From G963662905 sp963662905 (GTDB lineage Bacteria > Bacteroidota > Bacteroidia > Bacteroidales > WRLA01): a DNA stretch of 64,000 nucleotides. Position 1 is the stretch's first letter; every line of letters starts with the position of its first letter. The DNA lies in the NCBI GenBank assembly GCA_963662905.2, contig CAXXFD010000003.1, forward strand, positions 558,001 through 622,000, given 5' to 3'. A model generated the notes under the pieces. The model did no database searches. It was given only the letters and a program-made list of their open reading frames with translations, and was not told the origin of the DNA. Positions 34,369 through 43,800 of the stretch are shown piece after piece. The translations under genes were made by a program, and so were the position numbers.

Positions 34369-35655
34369 TCAGTATCTCATCTGGCAGTTAAAGTTTGGCG
34401 TGGGAAAATCAGTAAGATTACCTGCAATCAATAAAACTATAATGCACTCCTCGAAGGATTTCAAAGAATCATGGCTTGATATCATTTTCTGGACGCGCTG
34501 GGATTTATGTGCCAATTGATTTATCATGTGGGCTATTTGCAAGCATTGATAATAATTCTGGGTTGCGCAAAACGATGTTCTAGAGTATTTGTGCGATAGA
34601 TTATAGCCAGAATTTTTTTGTGCATTAAAGCCTTCGTTTTCAATTTTCCATCTTAAACGCCCGTAATCACTTATGGTTTTAGCATTTTTGTTTGTAACCT
34701 CTAAATCAGTAATATGGACAAAACGCTCTTTAACAGGCAGCTCGTTATTTTGTATGGCCGTTGTGACAATTTGTGTTTCCAAAAAGTTGATATTGTGTGT
34801 TTTATAAGCAATACTGTTAAGAAAACAATATTCGGTGGAGATTTTGTGCTGCCCATGGATGTCATAGGTTTTTTCTGTAGTAAGGGCACCTGCTTTTTTG
34901 AGTAGGTTTACTTCCTCCCATATGCTGGGAAGGTTGCCATCTTTGAGGGTGATGATAAACCGCCATTGGTTGGAAGCGCAAGTTTTAAAGACATTATCGT
35001 TGGGGTACAGTCCATCGGCCGCAATGGCGATCGGTAGGCGTGGATACATCTGCCTGATCTTTTCGCTGAGCCGTTTAAAGGCCTTTAGTTCACAATCCTG
35101 TTTTTCATAATCTTGGTTTATGGGGTTTTTGACCCATTCAGTAGCCATTGAAAAACTAAATCCGTTTCCACACATAATCTTTGCTTCCAGTACATAGGCT
35201 GTCCATGTCCGCTTTCCGCTCTTGTATGTTTTATAAGGACATTCGGGATAAGGTTCGTAATCAAAACTATGAGTTCCTGTGGCATCAATCCCTATAAGGT
35301 GATAGAGTCCAAAGAGTTTGTATTTATTCAATACTTTCGCTCTTAAGAGCAGCTGTACCATCTTTCGCTTTATCTCTTCCAATTCTTTTGGATCCAGTTG
35401 TTTAAGCAGTCTGTTGGAAGTGTCCAGATCGGGCAGCCTACAACCGAAAAGCCTTTCAAAATTAAAACAATAGCTTCCTTTTCTAGCGGTGTTGTCTGCA
35501 TGGTTTCTGGAACCACGCTTAAAAAGGAACATCGCCACTACTGCCATCAATAATTCCTCAACTTTGTAAATTGGTTGTTTGCGCTGATCGCTTACTTGGG
35601 CGAGAAGATTCAAAAAATCCGGGAAATGCCGCTTGATGGTTATACTCACCTGCAT
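34369..35655 (-). CDS. DDE transposase, IS4-superfamily-like
   Basis: About 428 residues from ATG 35655 (the frame is open to an ATG at 35715, but those 20 residues look non-coding). A helical N-terminus (HFPDFLNLLAQVSDQRK, LLMAVVAMFLFKRGSRNHADN) precedes the catalytic region. Candidate acidic residues are Asp in LIGIDATGTHSF, Asp in IAIAADGLYPND and Glu in RLRWKIENEGFNAQKNSGY, the last resembling the IS4 YREK region. It looks intact. No convincing terminal inverted repeats were found by eye, so the element borders are undefined. Downstream of it (34170-34368) nothing else is visible. Confidence 0.85.
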   Translation of the reverse strand: MQVSITIKRHFPDFLNLLAQVSDQRKQPIYKVEELLMAVVAMFLFKRGSRNHADNTARKGSYCFNFERLFGCRLPDLDTSNRLLKQLDPKELEEIKRKMVQLLLRAKVLNKYKLFGLYHLIGIDATGTHSFDYEPYPECPYKTYKSGKRTWTAYVLEAKIMCGNGFSFSMATEWVKNPINQDYEKQDCELKAFKRLSEKIRQMYPRLPIAIAADGLYPNDNVFKTCASNQWRFIITLKDGNLPSIWEEVNLLKKAGALTTEKTYDIHGQHKISTEYCFLNSIAYKTHNINFLETQIVTTAIQNNELPVKERFVHITDLEVTNKNAKTISDYGRLRWKIENEGFNAQKNSGYNLSHKYSRTSFCATQNYYQCLQIAHMINQLAHKSQRVQKMISSHDSLKSFEECIIVLLIAGNLTDFPTPNFNCQMRY

Positions 35656-35828
35656 TGTGAAGGTGAAAATTTGGTGCAATTCGATTTTGGCTTTGCACCT
35701 AGCCCTTTTTCTCAATTTTTCCGTCTTCTATATAATATACGAAGTATAGAAAATAATTGCAAAAATATAACAAAAAAACGATAAAATTTTTGGTCATTTC
35801 GCTGAATTGCAGTATCTTAGCGGTAAAC

Positions 35829-35866
35829 AAAAACGCCGGTATACGTGGCTTAGCCCCGGCGTTTTT
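35829..35866. terminator. Bidirectional terminator-like hairpin
   Basis: Stem AAAAACGCCGG (35829-35839) pairs with CCGGCGTTTTT (35856-35866), giving T-runs on both strands. It lies between the transposase start and the S24 repressor gene and could end transcripts from the repressor. The rest of 35716-36170 shows no gene. Confidence 0.6.
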
Positions 35867-36170
35867 TAATTAAAAAAACATGAAACCCACATCCCCTAGG
35901 AATGGCGGTCATTCGCCTGTTTGTGGTTAACTAATTTATAATCAACAACTTACACCTTAGCAAATGTTATTGAAGGTGTCAGGCCAATTGCATGCAAAAA
36001 TAGTGCGAAAAATATTTCTGACCTAAATTATTATCCCCTTTATTTTCACGGTTTTGCGAGTTAGGCTTTTTTAACGCGGAATTGCTGCTGAAATTACTGA
36101 ATGTCATTATATTAAAAAGACTGTGGTTTATAATGTTCAAGCCCGGCCCGGTATGCAGTGATGTAATGCG

Positions 36171-36971
36171 CTAAGCCGATGCGAGTTTTTTCTTTATCCC
36201 TGCCAAATCCTTACGTATCTCCTGCACCTCATGTGCCAGCCTTTCGCTATTACTTACGGGTTCGGGAAATTGCGGACTGATGTAATTCACAAATTTCCAT
36301 ACCTCACGTATGTTTTTTATGTCAATTTCATAAGGCTCGTACAAACTGTTGAGCGAATGCAGCCGAAGTTTTCCTTCATCAATACGGTTTTCCACTACTT
36401 TGAAAACAATGCCATCGTCGAGGGTAAGTACAATATATGCCTGCCGGTTTCGGATATGCCGCCAGTTTTGCACAAACTCACCGGTAACATAGGCACCATC
36501 GGGTATGGGCAGCATGGAATCGCCGCTGATCTGGAATGTGCGGTATTTGCGCTCGCGCGATAAAAACGGGAGCTGAAAAGTGGGCAGGATACGGATATAC
36601 TCCGGATCGGCAAATCCCGTGCTGTAACCGGCTTTGGCTTTTTCGCTCACCAGCTCAATGTTTTCCTCGTTTTCGGAATCAACCGTTGTGGCCAGTACCC
36701 TGATGTTGCTGCCTTTTATAAATATGTCATAGCCACGTTCCAGCTCGCGCATCTGGCTTTCGGGCAGCTCTTCAAGCTTGCCGCGCACCAACGTATCGAT
36801 GGCAATGCCAAAATAATCCGAAAAAATCATAAGCGTTTCAATACCGGGCTGTGCCAGCTCATTTTCATAACCGCTCAGGGTGCTCCGTTTGATGTTCAGA
36901 AGCTGTGCCAGCTCATCCTGGGTTTTATTCCTCCGCTTCCTGAGAAATTTAATGTTACTCGAAAAATTCAT
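36171..36971 (-). CDS. LexA-like XRE/S24 repressor
   Basis: 266 residues. An N-terminal XRE helix-turn-helix (KTQDELAQLLNIKRSTLSGYENE, about 16-40) is followed by a linker with a likely self-cleavage Ala-Gly in EKAKAGYSTGFADPEY (about 112). An S24 peptidase domain has nucleophile Ser in ISGDSMLPIPDG (about 150) and base Lys in GIVFKVVENR (about 188). A short coiled coil ends the protein. These features match LexA/CI-type repressors that cleave themselves after DNA damage. It is divergent from dinB with a 200-bp gap containing a palindromic operator, so it probably represses dinB and itself. Confidence 0.9.
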   Translation of the reverse strand: MNFSSNIKFLRKRRNKTQDELAQLLNIKRSTLSGYENELAQPGIETLMIFSDYFGIAIDTLVRGKLEELPESQMRELERGYDIFIKGSNIRVLATTVDSENEENIELVSEKAKAGYSTGFADPEYIRILPTFQLPFLSRERKYRTFQISGDSMLPIPDGAYVTGEFVQNWRHIRNRQAYIVLTLDDGIVFKVVENRIDEGKLRLHSLNSLYEPYEIDIKNIREVWKFVNYISPQFPEPVSNSERLAHEVQEIRKDLAGIKKKLASA

Positions 36972-37095
36972 ATTTCCTCCTTGATTTTATTGCGTTCATC
37001 TTCAGCTTTTCACAACTTTTTCAAAGCTCATCGTTTTGAAAATTTTGTGTTTTGACTGGCTGAATTCATTTTAATGATTAAATTGTAATCTCAAA

Positions 37096-37116
37096 TTTGA
37101 TTAAAAACTAATCAAA
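37096..37116. promoter_or_regulatory. Candidate operator between S24 repressor and dinB
   Basis: Perfect inverted repeat TTTGATTA-N5-TAATCAAA, overlapped at its left by the palindrome TCAAATTTGA (37091-37100). It lies 55 bp before dinB and 125 bp before the repressor gene, a good position for control of both. Confidence 0.5.
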
Positions 37117-37171
37117 GATACACTAATTCCTTTATAAAAGTCATTTATCCGACATTTTTTTTTAAAAATTT

Positions 37172-38392
37172 ATGAATAAGGTACAGAAAATTATTTTGGA
37201 AACAGGAAGTCCGCGGGTGGTAGTACACATGGATCTCGACACATTTTTTGTGTCGGTGGAACGGCTTCATAATCCGAAGCTTATCGGCCTGCCGGTGATG
37301 ATCGGGGGCATTTCGGACCGGGGTGTTGTGGCGGGCTGCAGCTACGAAGCCCGCAAATACGGTGTTCATTCGGCCATGCCCATGAAACTGGCGCGCATGC
37401 TGTGCAGCGATGCCGTTATTATTCGTGGCGACATGGATGCCTATAGCCGCTATTCGCGCGATGTGACCGATATCATCGCGGAAAGCGCACCGGTTTACGA
37501 GAAAGCTTCCATTGATGAGCATTACCTTGATATCACGGGGATGGACCGTTTTTTTGGCTGCATGAAGTGGACAGGCGAACTGCGCGAACGCATCATACGC
37601 GAAACCGGCCTGCCGATATCTTTTGGATTGTCGGTAAATAAAACTGTTTCGAAAATCGCTACGGGCGAGGCCAAACCCAATGGCGGTATTGAAGTGATTG
37701 GCGATCATGTGCAGCACTTCCTTTCGCCATTGTCGATACGCAAAATCCCGATGATCGGCGACAAAACCTACCGGTTGCTGCGCTCTATGGGCGTGGACAC
37801 CATTGCTACCCTGCGCAAGGTTCCGCCCGAAATGCTGGAGCGTGTACTGGGAAAAAACGGGGTCGTCATCTGGAAAAAGGCCAACGGGATCGACCTTACA
37901 CCTGTGAAGCCTTATTCGGAACGTAAATCCATCAGCACGGAAAGCACTTTTGAATCGGATAGTATTGATGTGCATCGCATGCGCGAGCTGCTGACATCTA
38001 TGGTGGAGCGCATTGCTTTTCAGTTGCGCAAAGAACGTAAGCTTACTGCCTGCGTTACGGTAAAGATACGCTATGCCAATTTTGATACGCATAACCTGCA
38101 AAAACGCGTACCTTATACTGCTTTTGATCATGTGCTCATCGAAACGGCGCACGGGCTTTTTGAGCGGCTTTATCAGCGGAGGATGCGCATCCGGCTGATT
38201 GGCGTTAAGTTCAGCCATTTGGTAGGCGGGATGCAGCAAATCAATATGTTTGAAGATTCATCGGAAATGGCCGACCTCTATCAGGCAATGGACCGCATCC
38301 GTTTGCGCTATGGCTCCAAATCGCTGCGCCGTGCCGTAGCACTACAAAACGGCAATCTGCTCCGCGATGAAAAATTGCTGATTTCGAAGTGA
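37172..38392 (+). CDS. dinB: DNA polymerase IV (Y family)
   Basis: 406 residues, a lesion-bypass polymerase. Palm motifs with the catalytic acids are HMDLDTFFVSVERL (about residue 19) and SIDEHYLDITGMD (about 110), where the usual SIDE(A/C)YLD has His. Also present are GCSYEARKYGVHSAMP, the helix-hairpin-helix area IRKIPMIGDKTYRLLRSMGVDT and the little-finger domain with SISTESTF. No beta-clamp-binding QxxLF is obvious, although QINMFED (about 355) may serve. It is divergent from a LexA-like repressor, consistent with damage-inducible expression. Confidence 0.95.
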   Translation: MNKVQKIILETGSPRVVVHMDLDTFFVSVERLHNPKLIGLPVMIGGISDRGVVAGCSYEARKYGVHSAMPMKLARMLCSDAVIIRGDMDAYSRYSRDVTDIIAESAPVYEKASIDEHYLDITGMDRFFGCMKWTGELRERIIRETGLPISFGLSVNKTVSKIATGEAKPNGGIEVIGDHVQHFLSPLSIRKIPMIGDKTYRLLRSMGVDTIATLRKVPPEMLERVLGKNGVVIWKKANGIDLTPVKPYSERKSISTESTFESDSIDVHRMRELLTSMVERIAFQLRKERKLTACVTVKIRYANFDTHNLQKRVPYTAFDHVLIETAHGLFERLYQRRMRIRLIGVKFSHLVGGMQQINMFEDSSEMADLYQAMDRIRLRYGSKSLRRAVALQNGNLLRDEKLLISK

Positions 38393-38543
38393 CTTACTGC
38401 CGGGAATGCCGGGAGTTTGTTCTATAAAATTCAAGGCGTGTATTCCGATAGCCCCTAAAATCCACAATCCTGCAGGTACGAATAAGCTTTTTCCGGGCAA
38501 GACCCGTAGGCAGGGGCAAGTTAGCGGACTTTGCAAACGAAAA

Positions 38544-38574
38544 AAAACTCCTGACACAAGAAGACAGGAGTTTT
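38544..38574. terminator. Bidirectional terminator between dinB and racemase gene
   Basis: Stem AAAACTCCTG (38544-38553) pairs with CAGGAGTTTT (38565-38574), with an A-run before and a T-run after, so it can serve both convergent genes. Confidence 0.75.
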
Positions 38575-38596
38575 CAATCGTTATAAAAAAAAGTTG

Positions 38597-39742
38597 CTAT
38601 TCAAATGTTGTTGCTGATTCCGCATTGTCGATATAATCTTCCTTGCTCAGAAAGGTTTTCTCGATAAATTTGGAATTCAGCAGGCGTGCCACAGCGATAT
38701 AGCTGGGATTGAAACAGATAAAATCGCCTACTTTATATTTTTGGTTGCCGTTTCCATCGAGATTATCACCCAGGTCAACTACCGTCATATCGGAAGTAAC
38801 GCCCACGAGTTTCATATCTTCATCGTCCGTAGTAAGGCCATCGGTATCCACATCCAGCAATCCAAAATCCAGGATGGCCTTAAAAGTTTTTTTGCCGAGG
38901 TCATCATCACTGAAGTCTGCTGAATGGCCAATGCTTGCATCGTTGATATTTCCATCCGGTACGATATCTTTTTCCTCCAGTTCGATAATCTGGGCATAAA
39001 AATTAAAAGTATCGGAGCAAAGATTAAGAAACTGTTTATTATCGAGCGGGCTGGTACCAAAAAAGGCCGATTCCCCAATACGGAAGTGATTGATTTCTGC
39101 GGGAATGATTCCGTTCTCGACCAAAGGCATCGTAATAGAGCTTCCTCCCGAGATCATCGAAATCTTTTTCCCGTATTTGAGTTCTATGAGTTCTTTATAC
39201 AGACTGAGTTGTAATAATTTATCGTATGTAGGTTCGATACCATACATGCAGCCCAGATTGCTGCCCAGGCCAACGACTTCAATATTACTAAGTTGAAAGA
39301 CCCTTTCGTAAAATTCATCCAGGTCTTCGCGGTTCACTCCTTCACGGAGTTCGCCCAGCTCAAGCATTACAATAATTTTGTGAATTTTGCCTTGTTCTCT
39401 GGCTGCATCATTAAGTGCCAAAATTGTTTTGTAGGACGAATTCAATGAGATATCTGCATAGCGCACCACATCCTCCACATAAGCAATCGCAGGCGGTTTG
39501 ATGTAAATAGTTATCAGCTCTTCATTAATTTCTTTGAGGGTTTTTAAACTGGAAAGCCTTGAATCGCCCACGGAGTGGATGTCTTTTATCAGATCCGGAG
39601 TCAGTATCCTTTTCATGAATTCCTTATCACCCGAAAAAACCTTGGTAATCAAGCTCCAGGATATATTATGTTTTTTAAAATATTTATTCAGGAACCTAAT
39701 GTTATTCCTTATTTCTCCAATATTTATCTGTAATTCAGCCAT
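38597..39742 (-). CDS. PLP-dependent amino-acid racemase, alanine/ornithine racemase family
   Basis: 381 residues with a fold-type III (alanine racemase N-terminal) barrel. The PLP-binding Lys is in WSLITKVFSGDKEF (about residue 34). Later motifs are VMLELGELREGVN, GLGSNLGCMYGIEPTYDKL, ISGGSSITMPLVENG and INHFRIGESAFFGTSPLD. This combination is typical of the ornithine/alanine racemase-like group rather than the cell-wall Alr enzymes. The C-terminal part holds acidic insertions (DDEDMKLVGVTSDMTVVDL). The substrate cannot be told from the sequence. It lies 74 bp downstream of a GNAT acetyltransferase on the same strand and converges with dinB. Confidence 0.88.
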   Translation of the reverse strand: MAELQINIGEIRNNIRFLNKYFKKHNISWSLITKVFSGDKEFMKRILTPDLIKDIHSVGDSRLSSLKTLKEINEELITIYIKPPAIAYVEDVVRYADISLNSSYKTILALNDAAREQGKIHKIIVMLELGELREGVNREDLDEFYERVFQLSNIEVVGLGSNLGCMYGIEPTYDKLLQLSLYKELIELKYGKKISMISGGSSITMPLVENGIIPAEINHFRIGESAFFGTSPLDNKQFLNLCSDTFNFYAQIIELEEKDIVPDGNINDASIGHSADFSDDDLGKKTFKAILDFGLLDVDTDGLTTDDEDMKLVGVTSDMTVVDLGDNLDGNGNQKYKVGDFICFNPSYIAVARLLNSKFIEKTFLSKEDYIDNAESATTFE

Positions 39743-39816
39743 TGTTAAATTTTTTACTTCGGCAGTGAGCCAAAATGCGGGTTAATTCATAAAATCCAAA
39801 ACAGGAATTAACCGGT

Positions 39817-40260
39817 TTACTCATTATCGTAACGCATTTCAGCATATTTACTCTTGAAACCAATACGCTCATAGAGCCTTTTTGCCGGATTATCGTACTC
39901 CACATGCAACTTCACATTTCCTTTGGCATATTCAAAAGATTTCTCAACAATCTGCCGGCCAAAACCTTTACCGCGACAAGCGGCATCAACGGCCACATAA
40001 ACCAAAATATTTTCGGGGATGTAGCCACTCATCCCTGTTCTATTCATAATCAGGACTCCTACCAGTTTCTCATCGTTGAAAGCTGCCATGGCAAAACCTC
40101 CTTCGGAAGGATTATCAGAGAAAGCATAATCCAGGCATTTGTTAATATCTGCTTTAGGATCGCCAAAACGACCCAGATGAGTGAAGAGAAAATCTATAAA
40201 CTCTTCACGTTTAATGGTTTTAAAATCGTTTTCTTTTTCAATTAATTTAATTTCAAACAT
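39817..40260 (-). CDS. GNAT-family N-acetyltransferase
   Basis: 147 residues forming a single GNAT domain. The acetyl-CoA-binding motif A is VAVDAACRGKGFGRQIVEK (about residues 90-108), with the R/Q-x-x-G-x-G/A core as RGKGFG. The end, HVEYDNPAKRLYERIGFKSK, is typical of motif B. The substrate is unknown. It may be co-transcribed with the downstream racemase, hinting at amino-acid or amine modification, which is an inference from position only. Confidence 0.9.
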   Translation of the reverse strand: MFEIKLIEKENDFKTIKREEFIDFLFTHLGRFGDPKADINKCLDYAFSDNPSEGGFAMAAFNDEKLVGVLIMNRTGMSGYIPENILVYVAVDAACRGKGFGRQIVEKSFEYAKGNVKLHVEYDNPAKRLYERIGFKSKYAEMRYDNE

Positions 40261-40837
40261 AAATTTGGTTAATATTTAAGGTTAAGTGATGTTTAATAAA
40301 TTATTGGACAGCACATCACAAAGGATATGCAATAAATTTCAGAGAGGAAAATAAATCTTATGCAGCCTTTGCATAAAAACACAACTACGGTTTCGCGTTT
40401 TCCGGATAAATGTACGTTGAACAATGCCGGGGGCACTCTTTTCATGAATCATGCCACAAAGGTACAAAACTCACAGAAACGGATAAAAACGATTCGTTCC
40501 AACAGAGATATCAGCTTTTAAAACAAAGCGGGCCGGCAAGTAGATATAGATATATAAACAATTGATTTGAAGAAAATTACATATCTATCACCTAAAATGC
40601 TCTCCCAAACTGTTTTGTTGTCCCAAACATCCGATGGTTGTAAATAAAAAAAATGTTAAGAAATTCCTGCCTTATTTTTAATTAATGTATATTTGCCCCT
40701 CAATAGAAAGAAGTTAGGCTATTAAATTCATTTGGAAGGTTTGCGGCAAATTAAATTATAGAACCATCACCAGGAGGCCGTCATACCATTTTATTCAAAT
40801 TTCCCTGATAATCTTTGTTATACAGGCAGTTCTTCCA
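40261..40837 (+). promoter_or_regulatory. Upstream region of the secreted-protein locus with predicted promoter
   Basis: A -7 box TATATTTG lies at 40688-40695 with only a poor -33 partner. From 40718 the reading frame of the next gene is already open and encodes what reads as a signal peptide, but no ATG, GTG or TTG occurs in that frame before 40838. An AGGAGG lies at 40772-40777. The rest (40261-40680) shows nothing recognisable. Confidence 0.4.
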
Positions 40838-43800
40838 TTGGCTTCAGCCCAAACGGACACCACTTTTTGGTTTGTGGCACCGGAGTGTTCCAGAGGTTTA
40901 GGTGCTGCAACAAACCGGGATCGTCCTATTTATTTGCGCATCACTTCTTATGATAATGACGCTAACGTAGTTATTTCTCAACCTGCGAATCCATCATTCA
41001 ACCCTGTAAATTTAGCTATTCCGGCTAACAATACAGAATCCGTTTCCCTTACGGATCGCATCTCCATGATTGAAAACCAACCATCTAATACAGTTTTAAA
41101 TTACGGATTATTGATTGAATCCAGCCAGCCGATTAGCATTTATTATGAGCAACAGAGCCTTAATAACCCGGATATATTTACCCTCAAAGGACGAAACGCT
41201 TTGGGCACACATTTTTTGACCCCATTTCAGGATGATTTTTCAAATAACGACAAAGACTATAACCCATACCCAAAAAGCTCCTTCGATATTGTCGCAACAC
41301 AAGACAACACAAGCATCACCATTACTCCCAAAAATAATATTGTTGGCCATGTTGGAGGGACTCCTTTCACGATAAACCTCAACCGTGGCGAGACCTACAG
41401 CGCTGAAGCTGTAAGCCGGATGCGGGAAGATCATCCCTGGGGCAGCATCATAGAAAGCAATAAACCGATCGCAGTAACGGTAAAAGACGACTCTGTGGAT
41501 CCTCTGGGGAACGACAACACCGACCTCATGGGCGACCAAATAGTTCCTGTTGACCTTTTGGGCACGGAATATATCGTGGTAAAAGGACATCTCAACAGTA
41601 ATCCCTCTGATCGTGTGTATGTGCTTGCCACAGAAGACAATACCAATGTTTATATAGATGGAAACCCATTTCCCGCAGCCGTTTTGGACAAAACAGAAAC
41701 CCACGGCTATCAGCTTACCAATGCTTCCACATATATCCAAAGCAACAAACCGGTTTATGTATGGCATATGTCGGGTTTTACCGAACAGGTCGGAGGAGCT
41801 TTATTGCCCGTAATCAACTGTAATGGAAGTTCTTCTGTTTCCTTTGTCCGTTCCAACAACAATGATATTTTTATCATGATTTTCACTGAGGACGGCAATC
41901 AGGGCAGTTTTCTGGTCAACGGAAGCAGCGGTATCATTAATGCCAGTAGTTTTTCGGCTGTTCCCGGAACCGGCGGCGACTGGGTGGCTGCAAAAATCAA
42001 TATGAATGCCTACCTCATGGTTGGCCAGCGTTCCCAAATCTCTAATACCAGCGGCCTTTTCCATCTGGGTTTTACAAACGGGAATACGAATGCAGGCTGC
42101 CGTTATGGTTTTTTCTCGGATTTCTCTACCCTCTTCATTGGGCCGGATCAGACCATTTGCGCCAACGACAGCATTCTGCTTGATGCAGGTGCCGACAAAG
42201 ACAGCTATCTTTGGAATACCGGAGCCACAACACAAAGTATCTGGGCATCCACAGCCGGAACGTACTGGGTGGACGTGGTTATGGCCGGATGCAACTTATC
42301 CGACACCATTGTCATCAGCCAATATCCTGATGAAACTCTTGAGCTGGGCAACGATACCAGCATTTGCACAGGCGACACCCTCCTGCTCGATCCGACAGCT
42401 TTTTATGCCTCTTACCTTTGGCAGGATGGCAGCAGCGACACCGCTTTCAAAGCCTTTGAAGAAGGTTTGTACCGGCTGGTTGCCACAGATACCAACGGCT
42501 GCCAATACGAAGATTCAAGATATATCACATTGCTTGATTTGCCTATGGTAGATTTGGGTGCAGATACCGGCATCATCATTGGTGATACCATTACCCTTTA
42601 TGCCGGAAGCGGACAGGCCGGCTACTTTTGGAGCGACGGCAGCACCGCCGACAGCCTGAGGGTTTGGGAAGACGGCACCTATTCGGTAACGGTGACCAAT
42701 GCCAATGGATGCAGCGCCACCGACCAGATTTTGGTCTATACCTACGATCCCTGCATACAGGGCACAGCAGGAAATGATTTCTGGTTTGCTTTTATGGACA
42801 ACCGTTTCTACCGGCCCAACCACAATACCAGCATTACCATCAGCTCAAAATACGATGCACATGGTTCGATTTACATCGGGGATTATTCAACGCCTTATGC
42901 GAATTTTTATGTTCCGCATCATTCCGCCATTGAAATCAGCATCGACTACCGCGAAGTGGAACCCATGAGTTCGCAGGAAATCGTCAGTAAAGGCATTCAT
43001 CTGGTCTCTGATTTACCTGTGAGTGTTTATGCCCTGAACTATGAAAACCTCAGCTCCGATGCCGCGCTTATTTTTCCCACGCAAACACTCGGAACGGATT
43101 ATTACGCCATGTGCTATACGCCACGCCCTACCAATTACAGCTATCAAACCGGAGTAAACCCAATTGGCAAAAACAGCGAATTTGTTGTTTTGGCCACACA
43201 AGACCAAACTGCTGTTTCCATTACCCCATCTGTGGATACTGATAAAGGAGACAAGGCCGGAATTGGTTTTGAAATAATGCTCAATCAGGGTGAAATGTAC
43301 CAGGTGCAATCCAAAAATTTTATCGACAGCCCTGATACTGAGGGCGATCTTACGGGTTCGCATATAACAGCAGATAAACCCATAGCTGTTTTCAGCGGAA
43401 ACCTGGCAACGGAAGTCCCCTATGGCATCAGTGCCAAGGATCATCTGTATGAACAAATGACACCTTTAAGCAAATGGGGGCGCGATTATTTTACCGTTCC
43501 GCTCAAAACCCGCGATTATGATATTTTCCGTGTTTTGGCCGGCTACGACAACACCAAGGTTTATCTCAACAATACGCTCACAGCCACGCTTGATGCTTCT
43601 GAATTTTATGAATTCAGCACACAAGGCGAAAACCAACCCGTTCATGTACATTCCAACAAGCTTATTTCGCTGGCACATTTCAGCTGCGGAAAAAATATTG
43701 GCAGTGCTTTGGCCGATCCTTTTTTGGTGATGCTCAGCCCCACAAATCAAATGGTGGACAGTACAACCTTTGTGGCCTTTGAATCGTCTGTCATCCAAAA

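Noticed and set aside
34200..35860. Terminal inverted repeats of the transposase element
   Set aside because: I compared both flanks by eye and found no convincing matching ends or target duplication, so no insertion-sequence borders are claimed.
35881..35931. 16-codon frame beginning at the ATG near 35880
   Set aside because: Too short, and no promoter, leader-peptide logic or regulated gene follows it on that strand.
37145..38239. 364-codon minus-strand frame opposite dinB
   Set aside because: dinB on the plus strand has all polymerase motifs. The opposite frame is a long His-rich shadow without domains.
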